Below, piece after piece: positions 9,690 to 18,939 of a stretch of 64,000 nucleotides of DNA; the stretch's first letter is position 1, and each line of letters begins with the position of its first letter. The stretch is from Rhodococcus wratislaviensis. GTDB lineage: Bacteria > Actinomycetota > Actinomycetes > Mycobacteriales > Mycobacteriaceae. The notes under the pieces are model-generated. The model saw only the letters and a list, made by a program, of their open reading frames with translations, searched no databases and was not told the DNA's origin. A program made the position numbers and the translations under genes. Location: positions 120,195 to 184,194 of the forward strand of contig NZ_UAUI01000021.1 of NCBI RefSeq assembly GCF_900455735.1, written 5' to 3'.

Positions 9690-10016
9690 ATGGACAAGAA
9701 GTCACTGACCGCCCTTGCCCGTCAGCAACTGAAGTTGGCAGGCGGGACGTCCAGCGGCCGCAGTTCGCAGACCGTGTACGGCGGGCATCGGCGCAGCCTC
9801 CGACAGACTGTCATCGCCTTGGCCGCGGGCCAGAAGATGGCCGAACACGAGAGCCCGGGCGAGGCCACCCTGTTCATTCTCAGCGGCAAACTGAACCTCG
9901 TGTCCGGCGAGGACTCGTGGAAGGGTTCCACCGGCGATCTGCTGGTCCTTCCGACCGATCGGCACAGCGTCGAGGCGATCGAGGACGTCGCGTTCCTGCT
10001 CACCGTCGCCATGTGA
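9690..10016 (+). CDS. Small cupin-domain protein
   Basis: The protein has 108 residues. It is a single-domain cupin: the centre HESPGEATLFILSGKLNLV and the second motif GDLLVLPTDRHSVEAIEDVAFLLTVA correspond to the two cupin motifs. The first keeps a His and Glu pair and the second keeps one His, so metal binding is uncertain. Its stop overlaps the GTG start of the TDT-family transporter (GTGA at 10013-10016), implying joint expression. Small stand-alone cupins often sense or bind small molecules; the ligand is unknown. Confidence 0.7.
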   Translation: MDKKSLTALARQQLKLAGGTSSGRSSQTVYGGHRRSLRQTVIALAAGQKMAEHESPGEATLFILSGKLNLVSGEDSWKGSTGDLLVLPTDRHSVEAIEDVAFLLTVAM

Positions 10017-11083
10017 CGGTCGTGCTCGACCGTGTCGAAGACTCCGTTCGGAGCCTGAACCCAGGCTATTTCGCGATCGTCATGGCCAGCGGCATCATCT
10101 CGGTGGGCATGAAGCTGGGCGGATTCGACCTGATCTCGGTGCTGCTGCTGATCGTCTGCGCTGTGGCCTACGCGATGCTGGTGGTCCTCACGATCTGGCG
10201 GCTCGTGGCGTACCGCCGCGAGGTCGTCGACGACCTGACCGATGCGAGCCGCGGATTCGGATTCTTCACGTTCATCGCGGGGACCGACGTGCTCGGCGTG
10301 CGCCTGGCGATGGACGGCCACCATACCGTCACCGCGGTGCTGCTCGCCGTCGCGGCACTGACCTGGATCGTGCTCGGCTACGTCGTTCCGTGGACCGCCG
10401 TCCTCGGCACCTCCGAACGTCCGGTGGTGGCGCGCGCCAACGGAACCTGGTTCATCTGGGTGGTCGCCGCCCAGTCGGTGGCCGTCGCCGCGGCGACCCT
10501 CGAACCCGTCTACGACGGCGCTCGCCGGTTCCTGGCCGTAGTCGCCGTGTTCTCCTGGTCGGTCGGGGTGTTCCTCTACGGCGCGGCGGGGATCTTCGTC
10601 GCCGCGCGGATGATGCTGTATCCGCTCCGGCCCCGGGACCTCACGGCACCGTACTGGGTGTCGATGGGTGCGTGTGCGATCACCGTCCTCGCCGGTGCCC
10701 GCATCGTCGAGATGGAGGATGCGCCGATGGTGAACGCCACGCGCGGCCTCATCGGCGGGCTCGCGGTGGTCTTCTGGGCGTTCGCGACGTGGTTGATCCC
10801 GGTCCTGGTGGCCGCCGGATGGTGGCGTCACGTCGCGAACAAGGTGCCATTGCGCTACGACGCCACCGTGTGGAGCATCGTGTTCCCGCTCGGCATGTAC
10901 GCGGTCGCCGGCATCTACCTGGGGCGTGCGGACCATCTTCCGCTCGTCGGTATCGTCGGTAGTGCCGAACTTTGGTGTGCATTCACCGTGTGGTGCGTGG
11001 CGTTCGTCGTCATGGTGGTGCATTTCTGGCGGTCGGTGGTTCATGTCGGACCGGCAACAGTGAAGACGCAGGAGAACGCGTGA
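10013..11083 (+). CDS. TDT/SLAC1-family transporter (TehA-like)
   Basis: The protein has 356 residues and about ten transmembrane helices. The N-terminal LNPGYFAIVMASGIISVG is the signature of the tellurite-resistance/dicarboxylate transporter family, which includes TehA, Mae1 and plant SLAC1 anion channels. It should pass small anions across the cytoplasmic membrane. The GTG at 10013 overlaps the cupin stop, and its own stop overlaps the next start (GTGA, 11080-11083). The transported anion is unknown. Confidence 0.8.
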   Translation: MTVVLDRVEDSVRSLNPGYFAIVMASGIISVGMKLGGFDLISVLLLIVCAVAYAMLVVLTIWRLVAYRREVVDDLTDASRGFGFFTFIAGTDVLGVRLAMDGHHTVTAVLLAVAALTWIVLGYVVPWTAVLGTSERPVVARANGTWFIWVVAAQSVAVAAATLEPVYDGARRFLAVVAVFSWSVGVFLYGAAGIFVAARMMLYPLRPRDLTAPYWVSMGACAITVLAGARIVEMEDAPMVNATRGLIGGLAVVFWAFATWLIPVLVAAGWWRHVANKVPLRYDATVWSIVFPLGMYAVAGIYLGRADHLPLVGIVGSAELWCAFTVWCVAFVVMVVHFWRSVVHVGPATVKTQENA

Positions 11084-11805
11084 CCGAATCCCAGACCGTG
11101 ATCGAGGTGTCTGTCGCTGCGGCGCCGTCGGTGGTGTGGCCTGCCCTGCGCGACCCGGAGTTGATCCGGCGCTGGCACGGCTGGGACTACGCCGGCCTGG
11201 CCGACGAGATCAGGGAAATCTACTTCGACGACGTGAAGGAGGACGCCGCCGCCTTCACTCTCGCCCTGAACGGGGCCGACAAGTTCAGTCTCCACGAGCA
11301 CGAGGGCACCACGCTGGTGCGGGTCACCCGCCCGCCCCGCAGCGGCGACCCCGCCGCCGACGACTGGTACGACGACGTCACCGAGGGCTGGACCACGTTC
11401 CTGCAGTTCCTCAAGTTCGGCATCGAGCGGCACGGACTCGACGAGCGTCGCACGCTGTTCCTCGAAGGTCCGGTCGCGGACGGTGATTCGGCGCGGCACC
11501 TGCTCGGCCTCGACAAACTCGAGGGCATGACGGTCGGCGATCATTTCACCGTGGTCGCCGAGACGGGCGATCTGCTGCACGGGGTGGTGTGTTTCGTGGG
11601 CGAACACCAGACCGCGGTGAGTGTCGACGACCTCGGCCCGGGACTGTTGCAGTTCGGCGAGCAGCCCGTCAACGCGGCACGCCCCAACGGCGGCGCGCAG
11701 ATCCTGCTGGCCGCCTACGACCTGGACGACGAGGAGTGGGCCGAACTCGAAGAGCGCTGGAGAGAGTGGTGGCAGGCCCGGCCGGGAGCCGAACCTGCCA
11801 CCTGA
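11080..11805 (+). CDS. SRPBCC (START/AHSA1-like) protein
   Basis: The protein has 241 residues. The N-terminal part (IEVSVAAAPSVVWPALRDPELIRRWHGWDY) and the later EGWTTFLQFLKFGIERHG are typical of AHSA1/START-fold proteins with a hydrophobic ligand pocket. The last 90 residues form a second, less recognisable domain. The GTG start overlaps the transporter stop by four bases, so it is the third member of a coupled cupin-transporter-SRPBCC set. The role is unknown. Confidence 0.7.
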   Translation: MTESQTVIEVSVAAAPSVVWPALRDPELIRRWHGWDYAGLADEIREIYFDDVKEDAAAFTLALNGADKFSLHEHEGTTLVRVTRPPRSGDPAADDWYDDVTEGWTTFLQFLKFGIERHGLDERRTLFLEGPVADGDSARHLLGLDKLEGMTVGDHFTVVAETGDLLHGVVCFVGEHQTAVSVDDLGPGLLQFGEQPVNAARPNGGAQILLAAYDLDDEEWAELEERWREWWQARPGAEPAT

Positions 11806-11817
11806 GTTCTCGAACGG

Positions 11818-12441
11818 TCAGGCGAGCACGGTGCCCAGGGTGGGCCACCAGATCGTGCTCTTGACGACGTTCGGTCCCACCTGATGGTTCAGCGAGCCGT
11901 ACACGGCCGCCACGACGAGACCACTGCCGAGCCCGGCGACCGGCGGCGAGGAGACGACCGTGGGAACCGCGACGTTGTTCTGGTCCAGCTTCACGATGCC
12001 GCTGGCACCGGTGGCGAAGCTGTAGTAGACGACGTCCAGTTCGGCGCCGGTCTGGTCGTTCGCGATGACGCCCGGTCCGCCGAAGAATCCGAAGCGGAAC
12101 TGGTTGCTCATGTTGGTCGCCACGCCCGCGCCGTACAGCTGTCCGAGGACCGGACCGCCCTGCCCGGTGTCGGAGTACGCGGGGATCTGGAAGATCTGGC
12201 CGGGGAGGGCGATGTTCGTTGCCGCGGTGTCGGTCGGCGACGCGGCGAGTCGCTCGAGTGCCGCTTCGGCCTCGGGGTTCCCGGCGGCGACGGTGCGCAG
12301 CTTCGCGATCGCGGTGGCCGGGTCGACGACGGGGGCGGAATCTGCGGGCTGCGCCGACACGACACCGGTGAACATCATCGTCGCTGCCACTGCAGCGGTC
12401 AGACCTGCCGCGACCCGTCGCCCGAAGTGCCGTCGATTCAT
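11818..12441 (-). CDS. Secreted hypothetical protein
   Basis: The protein has 207 residues. It has a Sec signal peptide (RRxxRRVAAGLTAAVAATMMFTG) with probable cleavage near VSAQPADS. The mature part is Gly/Ala-rich with repeated small-residue segments such as GFFGGPGVIAND and GLGSGLVVAAVYGSLNHQ, suggesting a compact beta-rich secreted domain. It resembles exported proteins of mycolate actinomycetes of unknown role. It is convergent with the SRPBCC gene and divergent from devS across 117 bases. Confidence 0.6.
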   Translation of the reverse strand: MNRRHFGRRVAAGLTAAVAATMMFTGVVSAQPADSAPVVDPATAIAKLRTVAAGNPEAEAALERLAASPTDTAATNIALPGQIFQIPAYSDTGQGGPVLGQLYGAGVATNMSNQFRFGFFGGPGVIANDQTGAELDVVYYSFATGASGIVKLDQNNVAVPTVVSSPPVAGLGSGLVVAAVYGSLNHQVGPNVVKSTIWWPTLGTVLA

Positions 12442-12546
12442 TCTTCTTCTCCCTCGTCACGTCAATGGGTAAGCATTAGTTCGAATGAGTAAACACTCGA
12501 GCCCTTATCGACGCCGCGGTTCGCGGCGTTACGCCGCCCCCGGACC

Positions 12547-12558
12547 TATGCTGCAGAC
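12547..12558 (+). promoter_or_regulatory. -10 box of a probable leaderless devS transcript
   Basis: TATGCT at 12547-12552 ends six bases before the devS ATG. No Shine-Dalgarno sequence precedes the start, so transcription very likely begins at or next to the start codon. Confidence 0.5.
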
Positions 12559-14205
12559 ATGGGATCGGACGGTGGGCACGAGGCGAGGATCAGTGAGTTT
12601 CGGGAGGGGCTCGCCGACGTGGTCCCGACCCGCCGAAGTCTGCAGCGCCTGTTCGAGGCGGTCCTCGTGGTCGGGTCGGGACTCGAGCTGGATTCCACCC
12701 TGCAGCGCATCGTCACTTCGGCGACGTCCCTGCTCGACGCCCGGTACGGCGCCCTCGGTGTCCACGCCCCCGACGGGGGCCTGTCGGAGTTCGTCTACGA
12801 GGGCATCACGCCCGAAGAGCGTGCGGACATGGGCCATCTGCCCGAAGGCCTCGGCCTGCTGGGACTGCTGATCCACGACCCTCGCCCGGTGCGCCTCGCC
12901 AATCTGGCCGATCACCCGGGGTCGATCGGCTTCCCGCCCAATCATCCCCCGATGAAGAGCTTCCTGGGCATGCCGATCATGATGCGGGGCAAGGTTTTCG
13001 GAAGCATCTATCTCACCGAGAAACTCAGCGGACCCGAGTTCACCGACGAGGACGAGGTGATCCTGCGCGCGCTCGCGACCTCGGCAGGCGTGGCGGTGGA
13101 GAATTCGCGGCTGTTCGAGGAATCGCGGACGCGGGAGCGGTGGTTGACGGCCGTCGCGGCGATCACGTCCCGGTTGATGGTCGGCGGATCACTCGACGAA
13201 ACGCTCCACACACTCGCCGCCGAGGTACGCGAACTGTCCAGCGGCGACGAGGTCTTCATCGTCGTCACGCTCGGCGAGGGCGCGGTGGTCGGGGCGGACA
13301 GCACGGTGCGGCCACTACGCGACACCTTCCGAATCGCCACCCAGGCCGAACCGTTCGCCGACGTGCTGCGCTCCCGCACTCCCGCACTGCTGACGGGTCT
13401 CGACGGTCTCGCACCGTTCTCCGCCGAGGCGGGCCGGGCCGCGGTGCTGCCGTTGTCGACGGCGTCGGGGGTCGGCGGGATCCTCGTGGTCACGGCGCGT
13501 GGCAACACTGCGTGGGATCCGGACGAGGTCGCCCGACTCGAATCGGTGGCCGACCTGGCTGCAGTCGCGGTGGAATTCTCCGATCAGCAGAGCAAGCAAC
13601 GCCTGCTGTCGGTGCTCGCCGACCGCGACCGGATCGCGCGCGACCTGCACGACAACGTCATTCAGCGACTGTTCGCCACCGGCATGAGCCTGCAGAGCAC
13701 GCACGCGGTCGGGGACGTCCCGGACGGCGTGCGCTCCATCGTGGCCACCGCAGTCGAGCAACTCGATCGCACGGTGCGCGAGATCCGCACCACCATCTTC
13801 GATCTGCAGGCCACCGGCATCGCGTCCGCGACCAGTCTGCGCCGTCGCCTCCTCGACGTGATCGGCGACCTCACGTCCCAGTCACCGATCGCGCCGAACG
13901 TCCAGTTCTCCGGCGCCATCGACACTCTCGTGCCCAGCCGCATCCACCAGCACGCGGAGGCGGTGCTGCGGGAAGCCCTGAGCAATGCGCTGCGGCACGC
14001 GCGGGCCACCACCATCGACATCTCGGTGGCCGCCGGGGACGACCTCACCGTGACGGTCGCGGACGACGGCATCGGGATCGCCGACGGCGCCCGGCGCAGC
14101 GGACTGGACAACCTCGATCGGCGCGCCGAGCACTGCGGCGGCATCTGCACCGTCGACGCCGCCGGCGGTGGGACCGTCGTCACTTGGCGGGTTCCGTTGA
14201 CGTGA
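12559..14205 (+). CDS. devS: Hypoxia/NO-sensing histidine kinase DevS (DosS/DosT type)
   Basis: The protein has 548 residues. Two tandem GAF domains (about 35-185 and 200-345) precede a HisKA_3 dimerisation domain with phospho-acceptor His364 in RIARDLHDNVIQRLF, then an HATPase domain (EALSNALRHA, DDGIGIADG). The first GAF has GFPPNHPPM; by alignment from memory, His129 matches the haem-ligand His149 of mycobacterial DevS, so it should bind haem and sense O2, CO or NO. It is cytosolic, with no membrane helix. The partner regulator is the convergent devR gene, eight bases beyond its stop. Confidence 0.92.
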   Translation: MGSDGGHEARISEFREGLADVVPTRRSLQRLFEAVLVVGSGLELDSTLQRIVTSATSLLDARYGALGVHAPDGGLSEFVYEGITPEERADMGHLPEGLGLLGLLIHDPRPVRLANLADHPGSIGFPPNHPPMKSFLGMPIMMRGKVFGSIYLTEKLSGPEFTDEDEVILRALATSAGVAVENSRLFEESRTRERWLTAVAAITSRLMVGGSLDETLHTLAAEVRELSSGDEVFIVVTLGEGAVVGADSTVRPLRDTFRIATQAEPFADVLRSRTPALLTGLDGLAPFSAEAGRAAVLPLSTASGVGGILVVTARGNTAWDPDEVARLESVADLAAVAVEFSDQQSKQRLLSVLADRDRIARDLHDNVIQRLFATGMSLQSTHAVGDVPDGVRSIVATAVEQLDRTVREIRTTIFDLQATGIASATSLRRRLLDVIGDLTSQSPIAPNVQFSGAIDTLVPSRIHQHAEAVLREALSNALRHARATTIDISVAAGDDLTVTVADDGIGIADGARRSGLDNLDRRAEHCGGICTVDAAGGGTVVTWRVPLT

Positions 14206-14213
14206 TGAAGAAT

Positions 14214-14849
14214 TCAGCGCTGGTTGCGTAGTTCGGTGGCCAGCACGGCCGCCTGCGTGCGTCGTTGCATCCCGAGTTTGGACAACAGCCGCGACACGTA
14301 GTTCTTGATCGTCTTCTCGGCGAGGAAGAGCCGCTCGGCGATCTCCCGGTTGGTGAGCCCCTCGCCGATCAACTCGAACACGGCGCGTTCCTGCTCGGAC
14401 AGTTCCGCCAGCGGGTCTTCCCGGCGCGCGGACCTGATCCGGTTCATCAGCGCCGATGTCGCCCTGCTGTCGAGCAGCGAACCGCCCTCCCCCACCGTCC
14501 GCACGGCCGCGACCAGGTCGGTGCCGAGGATCTGTTTGAGGACGAATCCGGACGCGCCGGCCATGATGGCGTCGAACAGCGCTTCGTCGTCGGAGTACGA
14601 CGTGAGCATCAGGCACCTCAGTTCGGGCAGGGCCGCGCGGAGGTCCCGGCACAGTTCGACGCCGTTGCCGTCGGGCAACCGGACGTCGAGCACGGCGACG
14701 TCGGCGCCGCTGCCCGGGATCCGTGCCATCGCCTCGCCGACGGACGCGGCCTCCCCGACCACCTCGAGGTCGGGCACGCTGCCGAGTAGGTCGACCAGGC
14801 CTCGTCGCACGATCTCGTGGTCGTCGACCAGGAACACCCGCGTGGTCAT
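14214..14849 (-). CDS. devR: NarL/FixJ response regulator DevR (DosR)
   Basis: The protein has 211 residues. The receiver domain starts [19 protein letters not shown] and carries phospho-acceptor Asp55 in [12 protein letters not shown]. The C-terminal LuxR-type helix-turn-helix reads [30 protein letters not shown]. It matches mycobacterial DevR over nearly the whole length, including the recognition helix, so it should bind DosR-type boxes. The start is the ATG at 14847-14849 behind GGAGGT. It is convergent with devS and divergent from the acg-like gene. Confidence 0.93.
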   Translation of the reverse strand: MTTRVFLVDDHEIVRRGLVDLLGSVPDLEVVGEAASVGEAMARIPGSGADVAVLDVRLPDGNGVELCRDLRAALPELRCLMLTSYSDDEALFDAIMAGASGFVLKQILGTDLVAAVRTVGEGGSLLDSRATSALMNRIRSARREDPLAELSEQERAVFELIGEGLTNREIAERLFLAEKTIKNYVSRLLSKLGMQRRTQAAVLATELRNQR

Positions 14850-14910
14850 GTCTGCACCTCCACCGTCTTCTCCTCGAACCGTACCGCGCCGGCGACCGGT
14901 GCCCACCCCT

Positions 14911-14951
14911 CCGGGACCTCTCCCACACGCATTGGGGACCTTCGACCCAAG
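14911..14951. promoter_or_regulatory. DosR-type box(es) between devR and acg
   Basis: The 20 bases at 14932-14951 match the mycobacterial DosR-box consensus at about 15 positions, with the left half-site TTGGGGAC perfect. A weaker copy sharing GGGAC begins at 14913. They lie about 70-80 bases before the acg ATG and a similar distance before devR. Such a place could serve both promoters and autoregulate devR. The motif is seen; regulation is inferred. Confidence 0.6.
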
Positions 14952-15021
14952 CGCAGGCGCCGCGGTGCGCGGAAAACTGAGGTTGCGGGGGAACACCCGG
15001 ACACCACAAGTGGAGGTCGCG

Positions 15022-15885
15022 ATGAACAGCTGGTCGCTCAGTGACATCGAGGTGGTCTCCCGCGCCATCGTCTCGGCTCCGTCGGTCCACGACACGCAGC
15101 CGTGGGATCTGCGGCTGGACGGCAGGTGCGCGGAGGTCACGGAGCGTCGCGGTTTCACGGACACACCGCGCGCCGACCGCGTGATCTCGTGCGGTGCGGG
15201 TGTCGCGAACGTGGAACTCGCGCTGCGGGCGCTCGGCAAGAAGATCGAGACCGACCTGCTGCCCGATCCGCGCAGGCCCGACCTCGTCGCGACCGTTCGG
15301 GCCGTGGGCACAGCTTCCCCGTCGAGCACCGAGCTGAGACTCTTCTCCGCCATGGCCCGCCGTCGGAGTCATCGAGAAGCGTTCGCCGACATACCGGTTC
15401 CCGCGGCAACCATCGCCGACATCGTCGCCGCAGCGGAGATGGAGGGCGTCCGTGCTCGGCTGCTCGCCGCGGACGAGGCGCCCGCACTCGCCGACGTACT
15501 TCTCTATTCCGCCGACCGGGTTCGGCAGGATCCCGGCCACCAGCGCGACCTCTTCCCGTGGACGTCGCACTGGCTGCCGCAGGGCGGTCACGAGTCGGTG
15601 GACCCAATCCGGACCGTCGTCACCCGCGGCGTCCCCGATTCGGCACGACTCGCCGCGGCGATCGAGAGAGAGACCGTCCTCGTGTTCGTGTCGGACACGC
15701 AGGAGTCGATCGACCTGGTCCGCACCGGAATCTCGGTCGAACGGGCGTGGCTGACCGCCGTCGACGCCCGGCTGGGCGCCTCCGTCCTCTCCCACCCGCT
15801 TCGCGTCGACGATTCGGCGCATCGGCTGGCACGTCGACTCGATGTGCCGGGCTATCCACAACTGATCCTGCGAATCGGATACTGA
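15022..15885 (+). CDS. Acg-family nitroreductase-like flavoprotein
   Basis: The protein has 287 residues. It belongs to the Acg (Rv2032-like) nitroreductase group: N-terminal [17 protein letters not shown], the central arginine-rich [13 protein letters not shown], and the C-terminal [24 protein letters not shown]. Mycobacterial Acg proteins are DosR-controlled and bind FMN in a closed pocket, possibly storing flavin. GGAGGT precedes the ATG and a DosR-type box lies upstream. The desaturase gene follows after 23 bases, probably on the same message. Confidence 0.85.
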   Translation: MNSWSLSDIEVVSRAIVSAPSVHDTQPWDLRLDGRCAEVTERRGFTDTPRADRVISCGAGVANVELALRALGKKIETDLLPDPRRPDLVATVRAVGTASPSSTELRLFSAMARRRSHREAFADIPVPAATIADIVAAAEMEGVRARLLAADEAPALADVLLYSADRVRQDPGHQRDLFPWTSHWLPQGGHESVDPIRTVVTRGVPDSARLAAAIERETVLVFVSDTQESIDLVRTGISVERAWLTAVDARLGASVLSHPLRVDDSAHRLARRLDVPGYPQLILRIGY

Positions 15886-15908
15886 CAGAACAGAAACGGA
15901 GTGCCCTT

Positions 15909-16859
15909 GTGAGCCGCGTACTCACGGACCGCGAACTGCTGCACGAACTCGAGGACGTCGCCGAAGACAACGTCAACCGGCACCTCGCCATGGCCAAGGA
16001 CTGGCATCCCCACGATTACGTCCCGTGGGACGACGGCCGCAACTTCGCCGCGCTGGGCGGCGAGGACTGGGATCCGGAGCAGTCCCGGCTCAGCGACACC
16101 GCGCGGGCGGCGATGATCACCAATCTGCTGACCGAGGACAACCTGCCGTCCTACCACCGCGAGATCGCCCAGCACTTCTCACTCGACGGCGCCTGGGGCA
16201 CGTGGGTGGGCAGGTGGACCGCGGAGGAGAACAAGCATTCGATCGTGATGCGGGACTATCTGGTCGTGACGCGCGGGGTCGACCCGGTAGCGCTCGAGCT
16301 GGCCCGGATGGACCACATGACCCAGGGCTTCGATCCCGGCGGTGGGTCCATGCTGGATTCGGTGTCGTACGTGACGTTCCAGGAACTGGCCACCCGGGTG
16401 TCGCACCGGAACACGGGTAAGGCGTGCGGTGATCCGATCGCGGACCGGATGCTGGCTCGGGTGGCGGCCGACGAGAACCTGCACATGATGTTCTACCGCA
16501 ACATCGTCGGTGCCGCCCTGGACGTCGCACCCGATCAGGCGATTGCCGCGATCCACAAGGTGGTGACCAACTTCCAGATGCCCGGCGCGGGAATGCACAA
16601 CTTCCGCCGCAACGCGGTCCTGATCGCGAAGGGCGGGATCTACGACCTGCGCCAGCACCTCGACGACGTCGTCCTGCCCGTGCTTCGCAAGTGGAACATG
16701 TTCGAGCGTAACGATTTCGGACCGGACGGTGAACGCTGCCGCGAGGAACTCGCGGCGTTCCTGCAGAACCTGGAAGCCAAGGCGGCCCGGTTCGAGGAAT
16801 CCCGGGACCGCGCGCTCGCCCGCGAGGCCCGCCGCGGCGAACGCGTGTCAGCCCGCTAA
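15909..16859 (+). CDS. Acyl-ACP desaturase-like diiron protein (DesA family)
   Basis: The protein has 316 residues of the soluble fatty-acid desaturase type. All diiron ligands are visible: Glu76 (TEDNLP), Glu107xxHis110 (EENKH), Glu159 (FQEL) and Glu189xxHis192 (DENLH). It resembles mycobacterial DesA1/DesA2, which introduce double bases of unsaturation into acyl-ACP chains for mycolic acid synthesis using O2. The GTG start has ACGGAG seven bases upstream. Its position behind acg suggests DevR control, odd for an O2-requiring enzyme. The stop overlaps the convergent hydrolase stop. Confidence 0.85.
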   Translation: MSRVLTDRELLHELEDVAEDNVNRHLAMAKDWHPHDYVPWDDGRNFAALGGEDWDPEQSRLSDTARAAMITNLLTEDNLPSYHREIAQHFSLDGAWGTWVGRWTAEENKHSIVMRDYLVVTRGVDPVALELARMDHMTQGFDPGGGSMLDSVSYVTFQELATRVSHRNTGKACGDPIADRMLARVAADENLHMMFYRNIVGAALDVAPDQAIAAIHKVVTNFQMPGAGMHNFRRNAVLIAKGGIYDLRQHLDDVVLPVLRKWNMFERNDFGPDGERCREELAAFLQNLEAKAARFEESRDRALAREARRGERVSAR

Positions 16860-17941
16860 CGCACCTCGAAGACCAGCGGGTACCGCGAGCCGGCGTCGTC
16901 GAGTTCCGGTGCCGGGTCCCCCTTCAGGAAGCGGTCGAACATCCCCGCCACGAGGTCGTTCGTCGTGTCGACCACCTCCTGGCGGGGAGCCGTGCCGAGG
17001 CTGAAGCCGGCGGGCACATCCATACCCGGGGGATCGGGGATCGCCTGCGGGACGTAGTGCTCGGCGTCGGTGAAGCTGAAGTGCCCGGTGTCCCGCAGTG
17101 CGTAGACCTTGCTCCAGGACCGGGGGGTCGCAAAATACTGCCCCCAGAACCTCTCCCGGCCTTCGGGGCTCTCGGCGTGACGCGAGTTGAGCACGCTGAG
17201 CAGGGGGGTGCCGGGATCCTGGGAGACGATCGGGCTCGCCGTGTTCGCATACAGGAGCGCTCCGTCGACATTGACTCCGGCGTCGACACGGGGATCGTCG
17301 AGGAGGACCTGCGTGGTCGTGGCTCCGCCGATCGAATGACCGAACATCCCGATCCGGTCGGGATCGACGGCCCCGGGAAGACCGTCCGGCAGTAGCCGGC
17401 CGATCCCGTCGGGGTCGTCGCCGCGGGACAGGGATTCGACGGTGTCGATGACGAAACTCGCATCCTCCACCCGGGTGTCGAGCGCCTTCTTCTGGGTGTC
17501 GGCGGAGTACGGATCGGTGATCTGGGCCGTGACGACGCGGCCGTCCGGGAACACCGTCGCGAGGGCCTCACCCGTGTGATCCATGCTGATCACCACGTAG
17601 CCGCGGCTCGCGAGGTCCTCGGCGGCGACCGTGTACAGGGTCCGCGGCACATAGAAGCCCGGCGAGAAGAGGACGACGGGAAGCGAGCGGGTTCCGCCCG
17701 CGGCGAATCCGGCGGGATAGGTGACCGTCACCGGGATGGATCGCGCACGGCCCGGCGTCCACGGATCGACGCGATCGTGATCCACCAGTTCGAGTGTGCT
17801 GACGCCGATGTTCGAATCGCTCGCAGGCAAGCGCAGCACCGTGCCGGTGTCGGCACGCGACATAGCCGGCTGGACCGAGGCCACCGCGCCGAAAACCACT
17901 GCGCCGGCGACCAGTCCCCGGAGTGTGCGGGTTGCCTTCAC
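16856..17941 (-). CDS. Secreted alpha/beta-hydrolase (PAF-acetylhydrolase/lipase-like)
   Basis: The protein has 361 residues. A Sec signal peptide (about residues 1-30, ending near MSRADT) is followed by an alpha/beta-hydrolase domain: LPVVLFSPGF (oxyanion strand), the nucleophile elbow GHSIGG, and a likely catalytic His in RDTGHFSFTD. The order resembles platelet-activating-factor acetylhydrolase and dienelactone-hydrolase-type esterases. The GTG start has the strong site GGAGGAGG upstream. It should act outside the cell on an ester or lipid of unknown identity. Confidence 0.78.
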   Translation of the reverse strand: MKATRTLRGLVAGAVVFGAVASVQPAMSRADTGTVLRLPASDSNIGVSTLELVDHDRVDPWTPGRARSIPVTVTYPAGFAAGGTRSLPVVLFSPGFYVPRTLYTVAAEDLASRGYVVISMDHTGEALATVFPDGRVVTAQITDPYSADTQKKALDTRVEDASFVIDTVESLSRGDDPDGIGRLLPDGLPGAVDPDRIGMFGHSIGGATTTQVLLDDPRVDAGVNVDGALLYANTASPIVSQDPGTPLLSVLNSRHAESPEGRERFWGQYFATPRSWSKVYALRDTGHFSFTDAEHYVPQAIPDPPGMDVPAGFSLGTAPRQEVVDTTNDLVAGMFDRFLKGDPAPELDDAGSRYPLVFEVR

Positions 17942-18000
17942 TCGAACCTCCTCCGCGAAGTCGAGCGAAGGCTACCGCACCATCGTCGTGATCGGGGGCG

Positions 18001-18891
18001 CTAGCTTTCCGGCCTGACGATCATCACCGGGCAGTCCGCGGTGTGGAGCAACGCGTTGCTGGTGGAGCCCAGCAGCATTCCCTTGAAGCCACCCCGGCCA
18101 CGGCTGCCCACGACGATGAGCTGCGCCTTCTCGGCGAATTCGCTGAGCACCCGCACCGGACGGTCCCGCGCCACGACGCGTTCGACCGTCACGTCGGGAT
18201 ACCGCTCCTGGTATCCGGCGAGGCGCTCCGACAGCACCACCTCTTCACCCGTCTGGATGCTGCTCCACAGCGGGTCCTCCGGGCTGGCTCCGAGCGACGG
18301 CTGCACACTGACATCGCTCCACACATTGACCGCGACCAGGCTCGCACCGCGGGCGGCGGCCTGCTCGAACGCCACTTCCACCGCCGCCTTGCTGCTTTCC
18401 GAACCGTCGACGCCGACCACGATCGGCCCCTCGGTCGGCGGCTGACCGTCCATGGTCCGCCCCCGCACGACCACCAGCGGGCAATGGCCGTGCGCGGCGA
18501 CCGCGGAGGTGGTGGAACCGACCAGCAGACCGGTGAACTCACCGTGCCCGCGCGAACCGAGCACCACCATGTGCGCGTTCGCGGAGAGCTCGATGAGTGT
18601 CTGGCTCACCTTGCCCTCGTGCTGTTCGGTAGTGATGTCGAGCGCCTCGTCCACCGTCTGCTTGGCATGGACCCGCGCACTGCCCAGCCGGGACTTCGCC
18701 GTGTCCTCGAGTTCTTCCTTGAAACTCTCGGCCAGGTACGGCTCGGTGTAGTAGAAGGCAGGAATGTGCACCACTGTCACGATGTGCAGTGGGAGCGACA
18801 GTGCGGCGGCGGCGCGCGCAGCCCACGCCACCGCGGCCGAGGCCGACTCGGATCCGTCCACACCCACGACGATCGGCTTGATTCCGGTCAT
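18001..18891 (-). CDS. Tandem-domain universal stress protein
   Basis: The protein has 296 residues and two UspA domains (about 1-145 and 155-296). Each has a nucleotide-binding strand VVGVDGSE and the glycine-rich loop GSRGxGxxxGxxxGSTS, so ATP binding is expected. It resembles DosR-regulated two-domain Usps such as Rv2623 and Rv2005c. The ATG at 18891 is chosen because GGAAAGG lies at good distance; a GTG at 18897 is possible. It follows the LLM oxidoreductase gene by about 48 bases, probably on one message. Confidence 0.88.
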   Translation of the reverse strand: MTGIKPIVVGVDGSESASAAVAWAARAAAALSLPLHIVTVVHIPAFYYTEPYLAESFKEELEDTAKSRLGSARVHAKQTVDEALDITTEQHEGKVSQTLIELSANAHMVVLGSRGHGEFTGLLVGSTTSAVAAHGHCPLVVVRGRTMDGQPPTEGPIVVGVDGSESSKAAVEVAFEQAAARGASLVAVNVWSDVSVQPSLGASPEDPLWSSIQTGEEVVLSERLAGYQERYPDVTVERVVARDRPVRVLSEFAEKAQLIVVGSRGRGGFKGMLLGSTSNALLHTADCPVMIVRPES

Positions 18892-18939
18892 GGTCACCTT
18901 TCCTGATTATTCCGGCTGGGCACTGCTGGGTTTACGGGG

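Noticed and set aside
14911..14925. Second independent DosR box before acg
   Set aside because: Only the GGGAC half is convincing; the other half-site does not match, so it is kept only as a weak neighbour of the main box.
13882..15861. 659-codon minus-strand frame across devS, devR and acg
   Set aside because: It crosses three well-supported genes in other frames and has Arg/Gly-rich low-complexity sequence.
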